Positions 1-8,936 of a DNA stretch of 64,000 nucleotides are shown piece by piece. Under the pieces are notes generated by a model. The model did no database searches. It had not been told where the DNA came from and saw only the letters and a list, made by a program, of their open reading frames with translations. The translations under genes and the position numbers were made by a program. Every line of letters starts with the position of its first letter. The stretch's first letter is position 1. The stretch comes from Sneathiella sedimenti (GTDB lineage: Bacteria > Pseudomonadota > Alphaproteobacteria > Sneathiellales > Sneathiellaceae), in the NCBI RefSeq assembly GCF_017313765.1, contig NZ_JAFLNC010000001.1, forward strand, positions 620,001 through 684,000. The letters are read 5' to 3'.

Positions 1-2
1 AG

Positions 3-671
3 CAATGCACAGATGCGGGTCTTGTTTCCATTCACTTTGTCAATGTTACCGGTCATAGAGGTCTTGTCGCGCCGCATCGCGGTTCGGATGCCCGCTACGG
101 TACTAATCCGATCTGCATTTCCCTCCCCGATACCGCGCAAGAGCCCCGCATAATTCTCGATTTTGCTACAAGCAAGGTCGCCCTCGGGAAGATCCGGGTT
201 GCCCATAACAGCGGCAAGAAGGTCGACGAAGGGCTGCTTATCGACAATGACGGTAACGCAACCACTGATCCGGGCGTCATGTTTGCAGACAAGGTTGGGT
301 CGCTCCTTCCTCTGGCGGAACACAAGGGGTATGGCCTTGCGCTCATGTGCGAACTGTTGACAGGTGCGATTGGCGGTGGCGGAACGATCCAGCCAAAAAA
401 CACCCGTGATACCCGTATCATCAACAACATGCTTTCGATCGTTATTGATCCAACTCGCCTGACGGATACGGACTATATCGCGAGCGAGATGAAGGCCATG
501 TGTGATTACGTTCGCGACTCCCCGCCGCGCGCAGGGTATGACAACGTGATTGTGCCCGGCGATCCGGAGCGGGAACAACGGGAATTGCGCCGTACCCACG
601 GCATCGAAATAGACGAGGAAACCTGGCGCCAGATCACCGAGGCTGCGGCCAGCCATAATGTGACCTTGTAA
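3..671 (+). CDS. LDH2-family malate/lactate/ureidoglycolate dehydrogenase, C-terminal part
   Basis: The frame is open from the left edge, so the N-terminal part lies outside the window. About 222 residues are visible. They match the NAD(P)-dependent LDH2/MDH2 oxidoreductase family (malate, sulfolactate, ureidoglycolate and related 2-hydroxyacid dehydrogenases): the ILDFATSKVALGKIRV stretch, a glycine-rich EHKGYGLALMCELLTGAIGGGG segment (read in two pieces) typical of the family, and a C-terminal basic RRTHGIEID. The substrate cannot be told. It is convergent with an HpcH/HpaI aldolase gene, which may act on a related 2-oxoacid (inference). Confidence 0.85.
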   Translation, partial: QCTDAGLVSIHFVNVTGHRGLVAPHRGSDARYGTNPICISLPDTAQEPRIILDFATSKVALGKIRVAHNSGKKVDEGLLIDNDGNATTDPGVMFADKVGSLLPLAEHKGYGLALMCELLTGAIGGGGTIQPKNTRDTRIINNMLSIVIDPTRLTDTDYIASEMKAMCDYVRDSPPRAGYDNVIVPGDPEREQRELRRTHGIEIDEETWRQITEAAASHNVTL

Positions 672-715
672 TCGGAGTTTACCGTCTGAAAATATCCCTC
701 TTCAGACGGTAGTCC

Positions 716-1492
716 TTATTTCTTGAGGTTTTTTAACAGATCATCCGCTGCACTTGTCACAAGACCTGTATCGCCAGCGCAGAGGAGGAAATCAAACCCT
801 TGCGCAAAGAGTTCGTTCGTCTGCTTTGCGCCCTTCGAAATGCATCCAAGGAAGGCGGGGCTCGCCTTGATGCGGTCCCGCGCCTCCTCAAAAAGTGCTT
901 TCACCTCCGGATCATCAAATTCCGCAAGTTTATTGATACTCCCGGACAGATCATTGGGGCCGATAAACAGCATATCGACGCCATCGACAGCGGCAATACT
1001 TTCAATATTACCAACGGCCTCCTTCGTTTCAATCTGACAGATGATCATCAAGTCATTGTCGAGATTGTCGCGATATGACCGAGCGGTCCGTCCATAGCCG
1101 CCGGCCCGTGCCGCGCCAAAACCCGCACTCCGTATTCCTGTCGGTGGATAACGGCAGGCAGCAACGGCCGCCTTTGCTTCTTCCGCTGTATTAACTGAGG
1201 GCACCATGATCCCGTCCATTCCGGCATCGAGCGATCGCTTGATCAGAACGGTATCATTCCAGGGTACCCGCATCAGAATAGTCACGTCACTTACTGAACG
1301 CGCCGCGCGATGCTGGTCGATCGCAGTTTCGAGGCTTCCAGAGCCATGTTCATGATCAATCATGAGAGCGTCAAATCCAGCCCCTGCCACAATCTCCGCC
1401 ATATCCGAGGAATTGGAGAAGAGCCAGCAGGCTGCTGCTTTTTCACCGGCTTTTAGTTTTTCTTTTAGTTTGTTTGGGCGATACATCGGCAT
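716..1492 (-). CDS. HpcH/HpaI aldolase family protein
   Basis: A 258-residue class II (divalent metal) pyruvate aldolase of the HpcH/HpaI family, which cleaves 2-keto-3-deoxy-type or 4-hydroxy-2-oxo acids to pyruvate plus an aldehyde. Visible family marks are the DHEHG motif (46-50), the MVPSVNT segment, a metal-binding glutamate in CQIETKEAV, and IGPNDLSGS near residue 180. Full length for the family. The exact substrate (2-keto-3-deoxyrhamnonate, 4-hydroxy-2-oxoheptanedioate or other) is not decided by sequence. It is convergent with the dehydrogenase and divergent-adjacent to the deacetylase gene upstream. Confidence 0.88.
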   Translation of the reverse strand: MPMYRPNKLKEKLKAGEKAAACWLFSNSSDMAEIVAGAGFDALMIDHEHGSGSLETAIDQHRAARSVSDVTILMRVPWNDTVLIKRSLDAGMDGIMVPSVNTAEEAKAAVAACRYPPTGIRSAGFGAARAGGYGRTARSYRDNLDNDLMIICQIETKEAVGNIESIAAVDGVDMLFIGPNDLSGSINKLAEFDDPEVKALFEEARDRIKASPAFLGCISKGAKQTNELFAQGFDFLLCAGDTGLVTSAADDLLKNLKK

Positions 1493-1510
1493 TCCTCATT
1501 TTGATTGCTA

Positions 1511-2548
1511 TTATTTCGGGATGTAAAAGAGAGATCCGAACCAGCGCCAGCGTCGATCCGGTCCAAGAAGAGTACAATTAATTCGGCCCCGGCCGGGCTT
1601 GAAGTCGGCTGTCAATCGTATCTCGATCCGCGCATCGCCGATTTTTTCGATCGGGACGGCCCCGCCTGTCTGGTTGGAGGAAAAACACGAAAGGCCGCTG
1701 AGGTTACCGTAATCCTCGGCAATGGTGAAACCGAAATTGGGAGGATTGCGCTTCAATACATTATCAGATGGCGTCACATCCGTTACCCGCAAAGGCAAGG
1801 CATTCGCGGCCAACCGAAAACGCCCGATACCACCATAATTCTCGCTCATGGCAAACCGCGGCAGTTCAAGACGGTCATGGCCGGAATAGGAAACACCGGA
1901 CTGTTGGCCAAACGCGGCCTTGAAGCCAATTTTGCGAATTACGGCTTTCACCTCATTCCCATACTCGCCGTAAGGATAGGCGAATATGGCAGGCACAAAC
2001 CCCAATTCCTCCTGGTACCGTTCACTCGCCAGATTAATATCTGCTTCAATTTCTTGCGGGCTCATTAGGGGTAGATGCGCATGAGCATAGCTATGATGAC
2101 CGATATGGACGCCCGCATCACGCAGCTCACGGATCTGGTCCCAGGTCATGTAGTCGGCGAACTGCTTGTCCACTCCCTCGACGGCGACGAAAACCGTGAA
2201 CGGCAAATTCGCGTCCCGCAATATCGGCCAGGCAACATTGTAAACAGAGGCATAGGCGTCGTCGATTGTTAGGGCGACAGTACGATCGGGCAATTCTTCG
2301 CCTTTCTCAAGACGATCCACAATCTCATTGAGCGGCAAAACAGTATACTCACCGTTCTGGAGTTCCTGAACATGTTCCTTAAACTGTTCAACGCGAATAT
2401 TTGTCGAGGTGTATTGATCTTCCCCGAACCGATGATACATAATCACGCTGGCCCAGTCGGCCGCCAGTGCGGGGCTGCCCCCCAAAACCGCGACGGCTGA
2501 TAATATGACGCACAGTATGCGTATCTTTACTTTTAACATCTGTCCCAT
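1511..2548 (-). CDS. secreted polysaccharide deacetylase family protein
   Basis: 345 residues with an N-terminal signal peptide (basic MLKVKIR, hydrophobic core, cleavage likely after ALAA near residue 30). A NodB-type deacetylase domain follows: LTIDDAYASV (first metal Asp pair, about 93-102) and GHHSYAHAHL (metal His motif, about 150). CE4 enzymes remove acetyl or formyl groups from polysaccharides. The C-terminal 120 residues after LELPRFAM have no obvious catalytic motif. It acts in periplasm or outside. The gene ends six bases before the next gene on the same strand begins its own frame, so it is probably cotranscribed with the M15 peptidase gene. Confidence 0.85.
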   Translation of the reverse strand: MGQMLKVKIRILCVILSAVAVLGGSPALAADWASVIMYHRFGEDQYTSTNIRVEQFKEHVQELQNGEYTVLPLNEIVDRLEKGEELPDRTVALTIDDAYASVYNVAWPILRDANLPFTVFVAVEGVDKQFADYMTWDQIRELRDAGVHIGHHSYAHAHLPLMSPQEIEADINLASERYQEELGFVPAIFAYPYGEYGNEVKAVIRKIGFKAAFGQQSGVSYSGHDRLELPRFAMSENYGGIGRFRLAANALPLRVTDVTPSDNVLKRNPPNFGFTIAEDYGNLSGLSCFSSNQTGGAVPIEKIGDARIEIRLTADFKPGRGRINCTLLGPDRRWRWFGSLFYIPK

Positions 2549-2554
2549 GGCACC

Positions 2555-3145
2555 CTATTCCGCCTCTGAAAGACCGGCATGCCCCATCATCCGGCTGCCG
2601 GCTGCCTTGTCCGAGAGGGTAGGATATCGGCGGGGTCTAAACAATTGGTAATGCCACCATTCATTCCGATAAAAATCCCAGCCCGCCGCCGTCATCACTC
2701 CCAGAAGCACGGCCCGGTTCCGCTGCGCTTCGGCCGAAATATCGCGCGCACCATGATACGACGTGGGCGTCATTGCATCAAACCCGGTCCCCATCTCCAG
2801 CTCCCGTCCCGCGCTGTCGATCAGCGTAAGGTCGATTGCCGCCCCGCGTGAGTGCGGCGAACCATTACTTGGCCTGGAGAGAAAATCCGGATTCGGAGTA
2901 TGGTCCCACAGCGCCTGTACAGCCTCAGTCGGACGAAAACCATCAAAGAGCTTGAACCGCAGCCCGATATCCGCCGCCAGGTCCACGGCCCGGCGCAGAT
3001 TGTCTGCGGCCTCTAGGTTCAAAAAGCAGGCACTTCGCCTGTATACAGCCGCGCCGGTAAAATTATTTGTTGTCGCGTAACGCAGATCAAGTTCGACATT
3101 GAATTCTTCGGCGGTTATTTCGGTTAAGTTCGCATTTAGGGGCAT
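2555..3145 (-). CDS. M15D peptidase, D-alanyl-D-alanine dipeptidase (VanX/DdpX) family
   Basis: 196 residues. The zinc-site pattern SPHSRGAAIDLTL (His98, Asp105) and EWWH (Glu162, His165), plus Arg71 in the FDGFRP segment, define the VanX/DdpX dipeptidase group, which hydrolyses D-Ala-D-Ala. No signal peptide is evident, so a cytoplasmic role like E. coli DdpX (D-Ala salvage) is more likely than vancomycin resistance; no vanHAS-like genes are near. Likely cotranscribed with the downstream deacetylase, and divergent from tsaB. Confidence 0.85.
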   Translation of the reverse strand: MPLNANLTEITAEEFNVELDLRYATTNNFTGAAVYRRSACFLNLEAADNLRRAVDLAADIGLRFKLFDGFRPTEAVQALWDHTPNPDFLSRPSNGSPHSRGAAIDLTLIDSAGRELEMGTGFDAMTPTSYHGARDISAEAQRNRAVLLGVMTAAGWDFYRNEWWHYQLFRPRRYPTLSDKAAGSRMMGHAGLSEAE

Positions 3146-3237
3146 CTTGAACCTGTTGACTTGAAATCACGCGGCTTTGAGCGTAACACTCTCGCCTCAC
3201 GGTGACCCTACATGGCTGGATTACGGAAGGCAATATA

Positions 3238-3942
3238 ATGAAGATATTGGCATTTGATACCGCACTAAATGCCTGCTCTGTCGCCGTCGCCGACGGGACA
3301 ACGATCCTCGCCCGGAGTCATGAGAAACGGCGGCGCGGTCATGCGGAAGCCCTGATGCCAATGATAGAGGCTCAACTTCAGGAAGCCGGGTTTGGTTACG
3401 GGGATCTCGATCTGATTGCGGTAACTGTCGGACCAGGTACTTTTACAGGACTCAGGATCGGGCTTGCCGCCGCTCGTGGAATTGGCGTTGCCGCCAAAAA
3501 GCCGGTTATTGGCATTACCACGCTCGAGGCGCTTGCCGCTGCCGTGCCATTCCCCGCCACTAATGGTCGTCCGGTAATTGCCACGGCAGATGCGCGGCGC
3601 GGGGAAGTTTACATACAGGCGTTCAAGCGACTGGAACAGGGCGAAATCATCTCCCCCCTCTCTGCTCCCGCTGCAATTAGGACAGAGCAGGCACTGGCGA
3701 CACTTGATACAGAACAGGCAATCCTCGTCGGTTCAGGTGCCTCGCTGCTGGAAAGTATTCCCAATTTTGACTCCGGAAAATACAGCATCCTCGATTTGTC
3801 CGACGACCCGGATGCTGTCCAGTTGATCCACCTGGCCGTCGCACGCGGTTTGCCGGCAGATGGCTTGCCGGCTCCTGCCCCGCTCTATCTCCGCGCTCCG
3901 GACGCAAAGCTACCCGGCGGAATAGACCCGACGGCCGGGTGA
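3238..3942 (+). CDS. tsaB: tRNA threonylcarbamoyladenosine biosynthesis protein TsaB
   Basis: 234 residues starting MKILAFDTA, the normal TsaB N-terminus. A longer in-frame start at 3202 would add 12 residues with no family match, so the ATG at 3238 was chosen. TsaB is an ASKHA-fold partner of TsaD in making t6A at position 37 of ANN-decoding tRNAs. Visible are GPGTFTGLRIGLA (about 68-80) and the GRPVIATADARRGEVY segment. rimI begins 12 bases downstream, the common tsaB-rimI arrangement. Confidence 0.93.
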   Translation: MKILAFDTALNACSVAVADGTTILARSHEKRRRGHAEALMPMIEAQLQEAGFGYGDLDLIAVTVGPGTFTGLRIGLAAARGIGVAAKKPVIGITTLEALAAAVPFPATNGRPVIATADARRGEVYIQAFKRLEQGEIISPLSAPAAIRTEQALATLDTEQAILVGSGASLLESIPNFDSGKYSILDLSDDPDAVQLIHLAVARGLPADGLPAPAPLYLRAPDAKLPGGIDPTAG

Positions 3943-3954
3943 TAGAGACGATCC

Positions 3955-4413
3955 ATGAAGGAAGACGCCATATTCATCGACTTCTTTACTGGAAAATCCA
4001 TGGCGCCGCTTGCGGCGGCAATGCATGCCCGGTGTTTCTCAGAGGCATGGAAGGAAGCCGACTTTATCTCCGCGCTCGATATACCGGGGACCCTGCTGCA
4101 AATTCTCAGCATCGCCGAAGAACCCGCCGCCTTTTCACTGTATCGCATTGTAATGGATGAAGCGGAGATACTTACCCTCGGAACCCTGCCCGAATTTCGC
4201 GGAAAGGGAATTGCAGCGCATCTTTTGTTCTCTGGTTCCGAGAAACTGAAAGTATCCGGTGTTTGCTGCCTTTACCTTGAAGTCGGTTCACGAAATCTGG
4301 CCGCGCAACGTCTTTATACTAAACAGGGATTTAAAGAGATTGGGCGTCGGAGAAATTATTACAACCACGGCGGGAAGCCGGAAGATGCAATTATGATGAA
4401 AAATCGTCTTTAA
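3955..4413 (+). CDS. rimI: ribosomal protein S18 alanine N-acetyltransferase-like GNAT protein
   Basis: 152-residue GNAT acetyltransferase. The acetyl-CoA loop RGKGIA is at 82-87, preceded by the LGTLPEF beta strand. ARCFSEAW near the N-terminus matches the RimI segment that contacts the peptide substrate. RimI acetylates the N-terminal alanine of S18. Assignment rests on the GNAT signature and the position directly after tsaB. Confidence 0.85.
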   Translation: MKEDAIFIDFFTGKSMAPLAAAMHARCFSEAWKEADFISALDIPGTLLQILSIAEEPAAFSLYRIVMDEAEILTLGTLPEFRGKGIAAHLLFSGSEKLKVSGVCCLYLEVGSRNLAAQRLYTKQGFKEIGRRRNYYNHGGKPEDAIMMKNRL

Positions 4414-4556
4414 CCTATAAAAGGATAAAAAAACACCAAGTTGGAATAAATGTTGGCTTATAATATTTTTTTTCTTTATTCTATTTTATATTTCGTTGTC
4501 GTTCTTATATTGATTATACACTTTAAGTCATCCGATATTGAAGGAGGTTTATTACA
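4414..4556 (+). promoter_or_regulatory. AT-rich mucR leader with strong ribosome binding site
   Basis: The 143 bases before mucR are very AT-rich (long T runs at 4460-4490), unlike the flanking genes. MucR/Ros proteins bind AT-rich sites with T-A steps and often repress themselves, so this is a plausible autoregulatory region (inference). AAGGAGGT at 4541-4548 is a near-perfect Shine-Dalgarno sequence for the ATG at 4557. No -35/-10 pair is clearly better than the others. Confidence 0.45.
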
Positions 4557-4970
4557 ATGTCCGAAAAAATTGAAAAGCTGGAGCTTCTTGCTCTGACTAC
4601 GGATATCGTTACCTCACATTTGTCCCGCAACCCGGTCGACACCGGGGAAATTTCATCTTTAATTAATGATGTATATAAAACTCTTTCAACCATTGGTGAG
4701 GCCGCCGAGGAGGAGGAAAAGCCAGAGCCGGTAGTCGCCATCCGCAAATCCGTACATCCGGATTACATTATTTGCCTGGAAGACGGGAAAAAGTTGAAAA
4801 TGCTCAAGCGCCACCTCAAAACGTCATACGACATGACACCGGACGAATACCGGGAGCGTTGGGGCCTCCCCGCCGACTATCCAATGGTCGCCCCCAATTA
4901 TGCCGAACAACGCCGTAATCTTGCAAAGAAGATAGGCCTTGGTACGCGGCGCAAGAAAGTAAAGAGCTAA
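4557..4970 (+). CDS. mucR: MucR/Ros family transcriptional regulator
   Basis: 137 residues. The core RKSVHPDYIICLEDGKK followed by LKRHL, TPDEYRERWGLP and YPMVAPNYA is diagnostic of the alphaproteobacterial MucR/Ros zinc-finger regulators. They bind AT-rich DNA and act like nucleoid proteins on exopolysaccharide, motility and cell-cycle genes. Of the four classical ligands only Cys73 and His86 remain: Asp76 stands for the second Cys, and Ser90-Tyr91 replace the two histidines found there in Ros. An N-terminal helical region (1-50) would serve oligomerisation. Confidence 0.92.
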   Translation: MSEKIEKLELLALTTDIVTSHLSRNPVDTGEISSLINDVYKTLSTIGEAAEEEEKPEPVVAIRKSVHPDYIICLEDGKKLKMLKRHLKTSYDMTPDEYRERWGLPADYPMVAPNYAEQRRNLAKKIGLGTRRKKVKS

Positions 4971-5021
4971 GTAATCTCTACTTTCGCTGGCCCTAAAAAA
5001 TAATTCGTATAAAATCAGTTT

Positions 5022-5040
5022 TGCTGACAATTAATCAGCA
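5022..5040. promoter_or_regulatory. dyad upstream of fur, possible operator
   Basis: TGCTGA (5022-5027) and TCAGCA (5035-5040) form a perfect inverted repeat around CAATTAA, 26 bases before the fur start. A TATAAA sequence at 5008-5013 could be the -10. The 19-bp size and AT centre suit a Fur-family or other dimer operator. Autoregulation of fur is inference. Confidence 0.35.
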
Positions 5041-5066
5041 GTGATAGAACGTTAACAGAGGTTCAT

Positions 5067-5552
5067 ATGCCTACCCGTTTGGAACAAATCTGCCTTGACA
5101 AGGGCTTGCGGATGACTGAGCAGCGCCGCGTAATTGCGCGCGTACTTTCGGAGTCGCAGGATCATCCGGATGTTGAGCTGGTATATAAACGGGCCTCGGA
5201 GATTGATGATACAATCAGTATTTCCACAGTCTATCGTACCGTACGCATGTTTGAAGAAAACGGCATACTGGAGCGTCACGACTTCGGCGACGGCCGCGCC
5301 CGTTATGAGGAAGCCTCTGAAGATCATCATGACCACCTGATCAACGTGCAAACAGGTCAGGTAATTGAGTTTACCAGCGACCAGATCGAAGAATTACAGA
5401 AGAAGATTGCCAAAGAACTTGGATTTGAGTTAATTGACCATCGGCTTGAACTGTATGGAAAGCCACTGTCAAAGTCCGCAAAAGGGAGCGTATCTCCCGA
5501 AGAATCGGTCGTAAATATCAAGCAGACGATCCACAGTAAGAAATTCGATTAA
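5067..5552 (+). CDS. fur: Fur family ferric/manganese uptake regulator
   Basis: 161 residues. Winged-helix region with SISTVYRTVR (51-60) and the metal-site HHDH (87-90) plus a C-terminal dimerisation domain. No CxxC zinc pairs are present, as in many alphaproteobacterial Fur/Mur proteins. In some alphaproteobacteria this orthologue senses manganese (Mur), and the sequence alone does not separate the two. A second Fur-family gene, irr, lies at 25.7 kb. plsC follows 21 bases downstream and may share the transcript. Confidence 0.9.
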   Translation: MPTRLEQICLDKGLRMTEQRRVIARVLSESQDHPDVELVYKRASEIDDTISISTVYRTVRMFEENGILERHDFGDGRARYEEASEDHHDHLINVQTGQVIEFTSDQIEELQKKIAKELGFELIDHRLELYGKPLSKSAKGSVSPEESVVNIKQTIHSKKFD

Positions 5553-5573
5553 TGATCCCGTGCATTTCTGTTT

Positions 5574-6356
5574 ATGAGTAATATCCGCCCAATCCTTACC
5601 GTGTTGGCCGTCTTCTGTTGGGCGGGCGTACTGGTTCCCTTTCAGTTGATCGTCCTGCTGGCCTTTAAGCGACATAAATATCGCATCCCGCAGCTTTTCC
5701 ACGCCGGGATTTGTTGGCTGCTTCGGGTCAAGGTCGTCGTTTCCGGCAAGATTGAGCATGGTGATCCGACCTTGTTCGTGATCAACCATATTTCCTGGCT
5801 TGATATTCCTGTGGTCGGTAAGGTGGTTCCGGGCAGTTTTGTCGCCAAGAAGGAAGTGGCGGCTTATCCACTTGTCGGGGCGATCTCAAAGCTGCAGCAG
5901 ACGATATTTATTGAGCGCACCCGGCCCGCCATCAAGGGCCATAAAGGGGAGATGCAAGAACATCTTGAAAATGGCGACAATCTGTTCCTGTTCCCGGAAG
6001 GCACCTCGTCGAACGGGATAATTATCCAAAACTTCAAGAGCGCGTATTTCGGTCTTGCGGAACGGGAGATCAACGGCCGTCATCTTCTTGTGCAGCCCGT
6101 TACAGTTGCCTATAGCAAATTAAACGGGATTCCCCTCACCCGCGGCACAATGAGGATCGTTGCCTGGGTTGGCGATGAGGAATTACTCAGCCATATCTGG
6201 GCGTTTTTAAAACGGGGCACGATAACGGCGGAGTTGCGTTTTCACCCGCCGGTGACGATTGACGACTATGATTCTCGAAAAACAATGGCGAGTGACTGTC
6301 AATTGACGATCGCGAAGAGCCTCAGTCGGGCGCTTACGGGTCGGGAAGAACCTTAA
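5574..6356 (+). CDS. plsC: 1-acyl-sn-glycerol-3-phosphate acyltransferase
   Basis: 260 residues. The catalytic NHISWLD box (His72-x4-Asp77) and FPEGT (140-144) identify the PlsC/LPLAT family that makes phosphatidic acid from lysophosphatidic acid. A hydrophobic N-terminal segment (about 7-30) anchors it at the inner membrane. An ornithine-lipid acyltransferase (OlsA) role is an alternative. It follows fur closely on the same strand. Confidence 0.87.
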   Translation: MSNIRPILTVLAVFCWAGVLVPFQLIVLLAFKRHKYRIPQLFHAGICWLLRVKVVVSGKIEHGDPTLFVINHISWLDIPVVGKVVPGSFVAKKEVAAYPLVGAISKLQQTIFIERTRPAIKGHKGEMQEHLENGDNLFLFPEGTSSNGIIIQNFKSAYFGLAEREINGRHLLVQPVTVAYSKLNGIPLTRGTMRIVAWVGDEELLSHIWAFLKRGTITAELRFHPPVTIDDYDSRKTMASDCQLTIAKSLSRALTGREEP

Positions 6357-6364
6357 TGTCAAAC

Positions 6365-6407
6365 AATTCCGGGAAAAATGCGCGTTTGACAATTTTTCCC
6401 GTGAATT
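6365..6407. promoter_or_regulatory. long inverted repeat between plsC and miaB
   Basis: Left arm AATTCCGGGAAAAAT (6365-6379) pairs with right arm ATTTTTCCCGTGAATT (6392-6407) with one bulged T; loop 12 bases. It begins nine bases after the plsC stop. No T run follows on either strand in the usual place, so it could be a weak terminator of plsC or a mRNA-end hairpin; a protein binding site is also possible. Confidence 0.5.
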
Positions 6408-6518
6408 ACAGCCCGTGCTTCTCTATTTGTCATATAACTGCTAATTTACTCATGATAAAGAACGGTTTTCCAGACTGACGGACAAGATCTTCAGAACCGG
6501 TGAGGTTGACAAGGACGC

Positions 6519-7880
6519 GTGAACAAAAAACTCTATATATCGACATATGGCTGCCAGATGAATGTTTATGATTCAGCCCGCATGGCAGATCTGATGGCCC
6601 CTCTTGGCTATACCCTGACTGATAAACCCGCTGGTGCGGATATGGCGATCCTCAACACCTGCCATATTCGGGAAAAAGCGTCTGAAAAGACCTTTTCCGA
6701 ACTCGGGCGCCTGCGCAATCTGCGGGAGGACAGGAAATCCCGCGAGGAAGGCGATATGATCATCGCGGTGGCCGGATGTGTCGCACAGGCCGAAGGCGCG
6801 GAAATCATGAAACGTGCGCCCTATGTGGATATGGTGTTCGGACCGCAGTCCTATCATCAGCTTCCGGAGATGGTGGCAAAGGCAACCCGCGGCGTCGGCC
6901 ATATTCTGGAAACGGAATTCCCGCTTGAACCGAAGTTCGACTTTCTTCCAGAAGAGGCGATTGACAAGAATCTCAGCGCTTTCCTCACTGTTCAGGAAGG
7001 TTGCGATAAATTCTGCGCCTTTTGTGTAGTGCCTTATACCCGGGGAGCAGAATTTTCACGTCCGGCGGCGGCAATCATTGACGAAGCGAAACGTATGGTC
7101 GCGGGAGGAACCCGGGAAATAACCTTGTTGGGGCAGAATGTGAATGCCTATCATGGTGATGGGTTAGACGGAAAACCCGTCAGTCTCGCGCGGCTGATAT
7201 ACCAACTCGAGGAGATTGATGGGCTTGACCGATTGCGTTACACCACGTCCCATCCACTGGAGATGACCGAGGAACTTTGCCGCGCTCATCGTGATGTGGA
7301 CATTCTCATGCCTTACCTTCATCTGCCTGTCCAGGCTGGTTCCGACCGCATTCTCGCGGCGATGAACCGGCGCCACACAGCGGACGAATACCGGCGTATC
7401 ATTGACAAGCTGCGTCATTATCGGCCGGATCTGGCATTATCTGGCGACTTCATCGTCGGATTCCCGGGTGAAACGGATCAGGAGTTTGAGGCCACTCTTA
7501 AACTGGTGCGTGATGTCGAGTATGCGCAAGCTTACAGCTTTAAATACAGCCCACGCCCAGGAACCCCGGCGGCGGCACTTGACGATCAGATGGTCGAAGA
7601 AGCGGTAAAGTCAGAACGTCTTGCCCGGTTGCAGACGCTTCTGAACGAACAACAGCTCGCTTATAATCAAACCTTTGTCGGCAAGGAAGTTGACGTCCTG
7701 CTGGAGCGGGAAGGAAAACGTGAAGGACAGCTTGTCGGTCGTAGCCCCTTTATGCAGTCCGTCTTCGTTCCGTCACCCCCCCACCGCATTGGGCGCATTG
7801 CAACTGTCATTGTACAAGAGGGAAATGCTAACTCTCTACGTGGCGAATTGAAACCCGGCAGTGTCGCCGACGCGGCATAG
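6519..7880 (+). CDS. miaB: tRNA-2-methylthio-N6-dimethylallyladenosine synthase MiaB
   Basis: 453 residues, GTG start with AAGGA (6511-6515). A methylthiotransferase with the N-terminal cluster cysteines Cys12, Cys48 and Cys87, the radical-SAM CxxxCxxC at 162-169 (CDKFCAFC), and a C-terminal TRAM domain (from about 375). It adds the methylthio group at C2 of i6A37 in tRNA. The MiaB subgroup rather than RimO or MtaB is supported by [13 protein letters not shown] and TRGAEFSRP. It opens the chain miaB-phoH-ybeY-corC-lnt. Confidence 0.95.
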   Translation: MNKKLYISTYGCQMNVYDSARMADLMAPLGYTLTDKPAGADMAILNTCHIREKASEKTFSELGRLRNLREDRKSREEGDMIIAVAGCVAQAEGAEIMKRAPYVDMVFGPQSYHQLPEMVAKATRGVGHILETEFPLEPKFDFLPEEAIDKNLSAFLTVQEGCDKFCAFCVVPYTRGAEFSRPAAAIIDEAKRMVAGGTREITLLGQNVNAYHGDGLDGKPVSLARLIYQLEEIDGLDRLRYTTSHPLEMTEELCRAHRDVDILMPYLHLPVQAGSDRILAAMNRRHTADEYRRIIDKLRHYRPDLALSGDFIVGFPGETDQEFEATLKLVRDVEYAQAYSFKYSPRPGTPAAALDDQMVEEAVKSERLARLQTLLNEQQLAYNQTFVGKEVDVLLEREGKREGQLVGRSPFMQSVFVPSPPHRIGRIATVIVQEGNANSLRGELKPGSVADAA

Positions 7881-7888
7881 GAACAAAC

Positions 7889-8929
7889 GTGGCAAAAAAT
7901 CAATCAAGCTCGAATTCTCCAAAATCCGAACCCGACAAGAACAACGCAACCATTCTTGAATTTGATGACAATCATTTGCTTGCCCAGCTCGTCGGGGAGC
8001 ATGATCGTTATCTTGCGCGGATCGAACAGGGCCTTGATGTCTCTGTTGCTTCACGCGGAAACAAGATGGCGGTGTCCGGCAGCAACTCTGCAAAAGCCGC
8101 GGCAAAAGCTGTTTTGCTCGATCTTTATCAACGGCTTAAGAAGGGCCTGGATGTGACGGAAGGCGAGGTAGATGGTGCCATTCGGATGGCAAACAATGCC
8201 CCCGCTGAAGATGGGAGTCGCGGTACGGTCTCCGGCGAAAGCGGGATGATTGTTACCAAGCGACGGCGGATCACGCCACGCTCCACCAATCAGGGGGTCT
8301 ATGTAAATTCCTTACGCACACACGAGCTCGTTTTCGGTCTCGGGCCGGCTGGTACCGGCAAAACCTATCTTGCGGTTGCGAATGCGGTCGCCATGCTGAT
8401 CGAAAACAAGGTCGATCGGCTGATTTTGGCGCGCCCTGCCGTTGAAGCCGGTGAAAAACTCGGCTTTTTGCCAGGGGACATGCGCGACAAGATAGATCCT
8501 TATCTGCGTCCGCTTTATGACGCACTCTACGACATGCTTCCTGCCGAAGAGGTGGTCAAGCGACTAGAAAACGGTGAAATTGAAGTCGCGGCCCTTGCCT
8601 TTATGCGCGGGCGAACCCTTTCAAATGCGGCAATCATCCTAGATGAGGCACAGAACACGACACCGGTGCAAATGAAGATGCTGCTCACCCGTATGGGCGA
8701 AAACTCCCGCATGGCAGTCACCGGCGATCTCAGCCAGATAGACCTGCCACTTGGCATGCGGTCCGGATTGCATGAGGCGGTCGAGATTTTAAAAGGCGTC
8801 AAAGGCGTCGATTTCATCAATTTCGGTGAATCCGATGTTGTCCGTCATCCGCTGGTTACCCGTATCGTCCGCGCCTACGGCGAACATGACCGGGAAAAGC
8901 AGCTGGCACTGAAGGCCCGAAAATCCTGA
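7889..8929 (+). CDS. PhoH family ATPase
   Basis: 346 residues, GTG start eight bases after miaB. Walker A GPAGTGKT is at 152-159 and Walker B IILDEAQN near 250, in the PhoH/YbeZ NTPase domain. It has an N-terminal KH-like/PIN-independent extension as in YbeZ. YbeZ is thought to work with YbeY in RNA metabolism, matching the next gene. The exact activity (RNA helicase or NTP-driven remodeller) is unproven. Confidence 0.93.
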   Translation: MAKNQSSSNSPKSEPDKNNATILEFDDNHLLAQLVGEHDRYLARIEQGLDVSVASRGNKMAVSGSNSAKAAAKAVLLDLYQRLKKGLDVTEGEVDGAIRMANNAPAEDGSRGTVSGESGMIVTKRRRITPRSTNQGVYVNSLRTHELVFGLGPAGTGKTYLAVANAVAMLIENKVDRLILARPAVEAGEKLGFLPGDMRDKIDPYLRPLYDALYDMLPAEEVVKRLENGEIEVAALAFMRGRTLSNAAIILDEAQNTTPVQMKMLLTRMGENSRMAVTGDLSQIDLPLGMRSGLHEAVEILKGVKGVDFINFGESDVVRHPLVTRIVRAYGEHDREKQLALKARKS

Positions 8930-8936
8930 TGCGCTG

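Noticed and set aside
2555-3145. Vancomycin resistance (vanX)
   Set aside because: No vanH/vanA/vanRS neighbours, and Gram-negative homologues serve D-Ala-D-Ala salvage or wall turnover.
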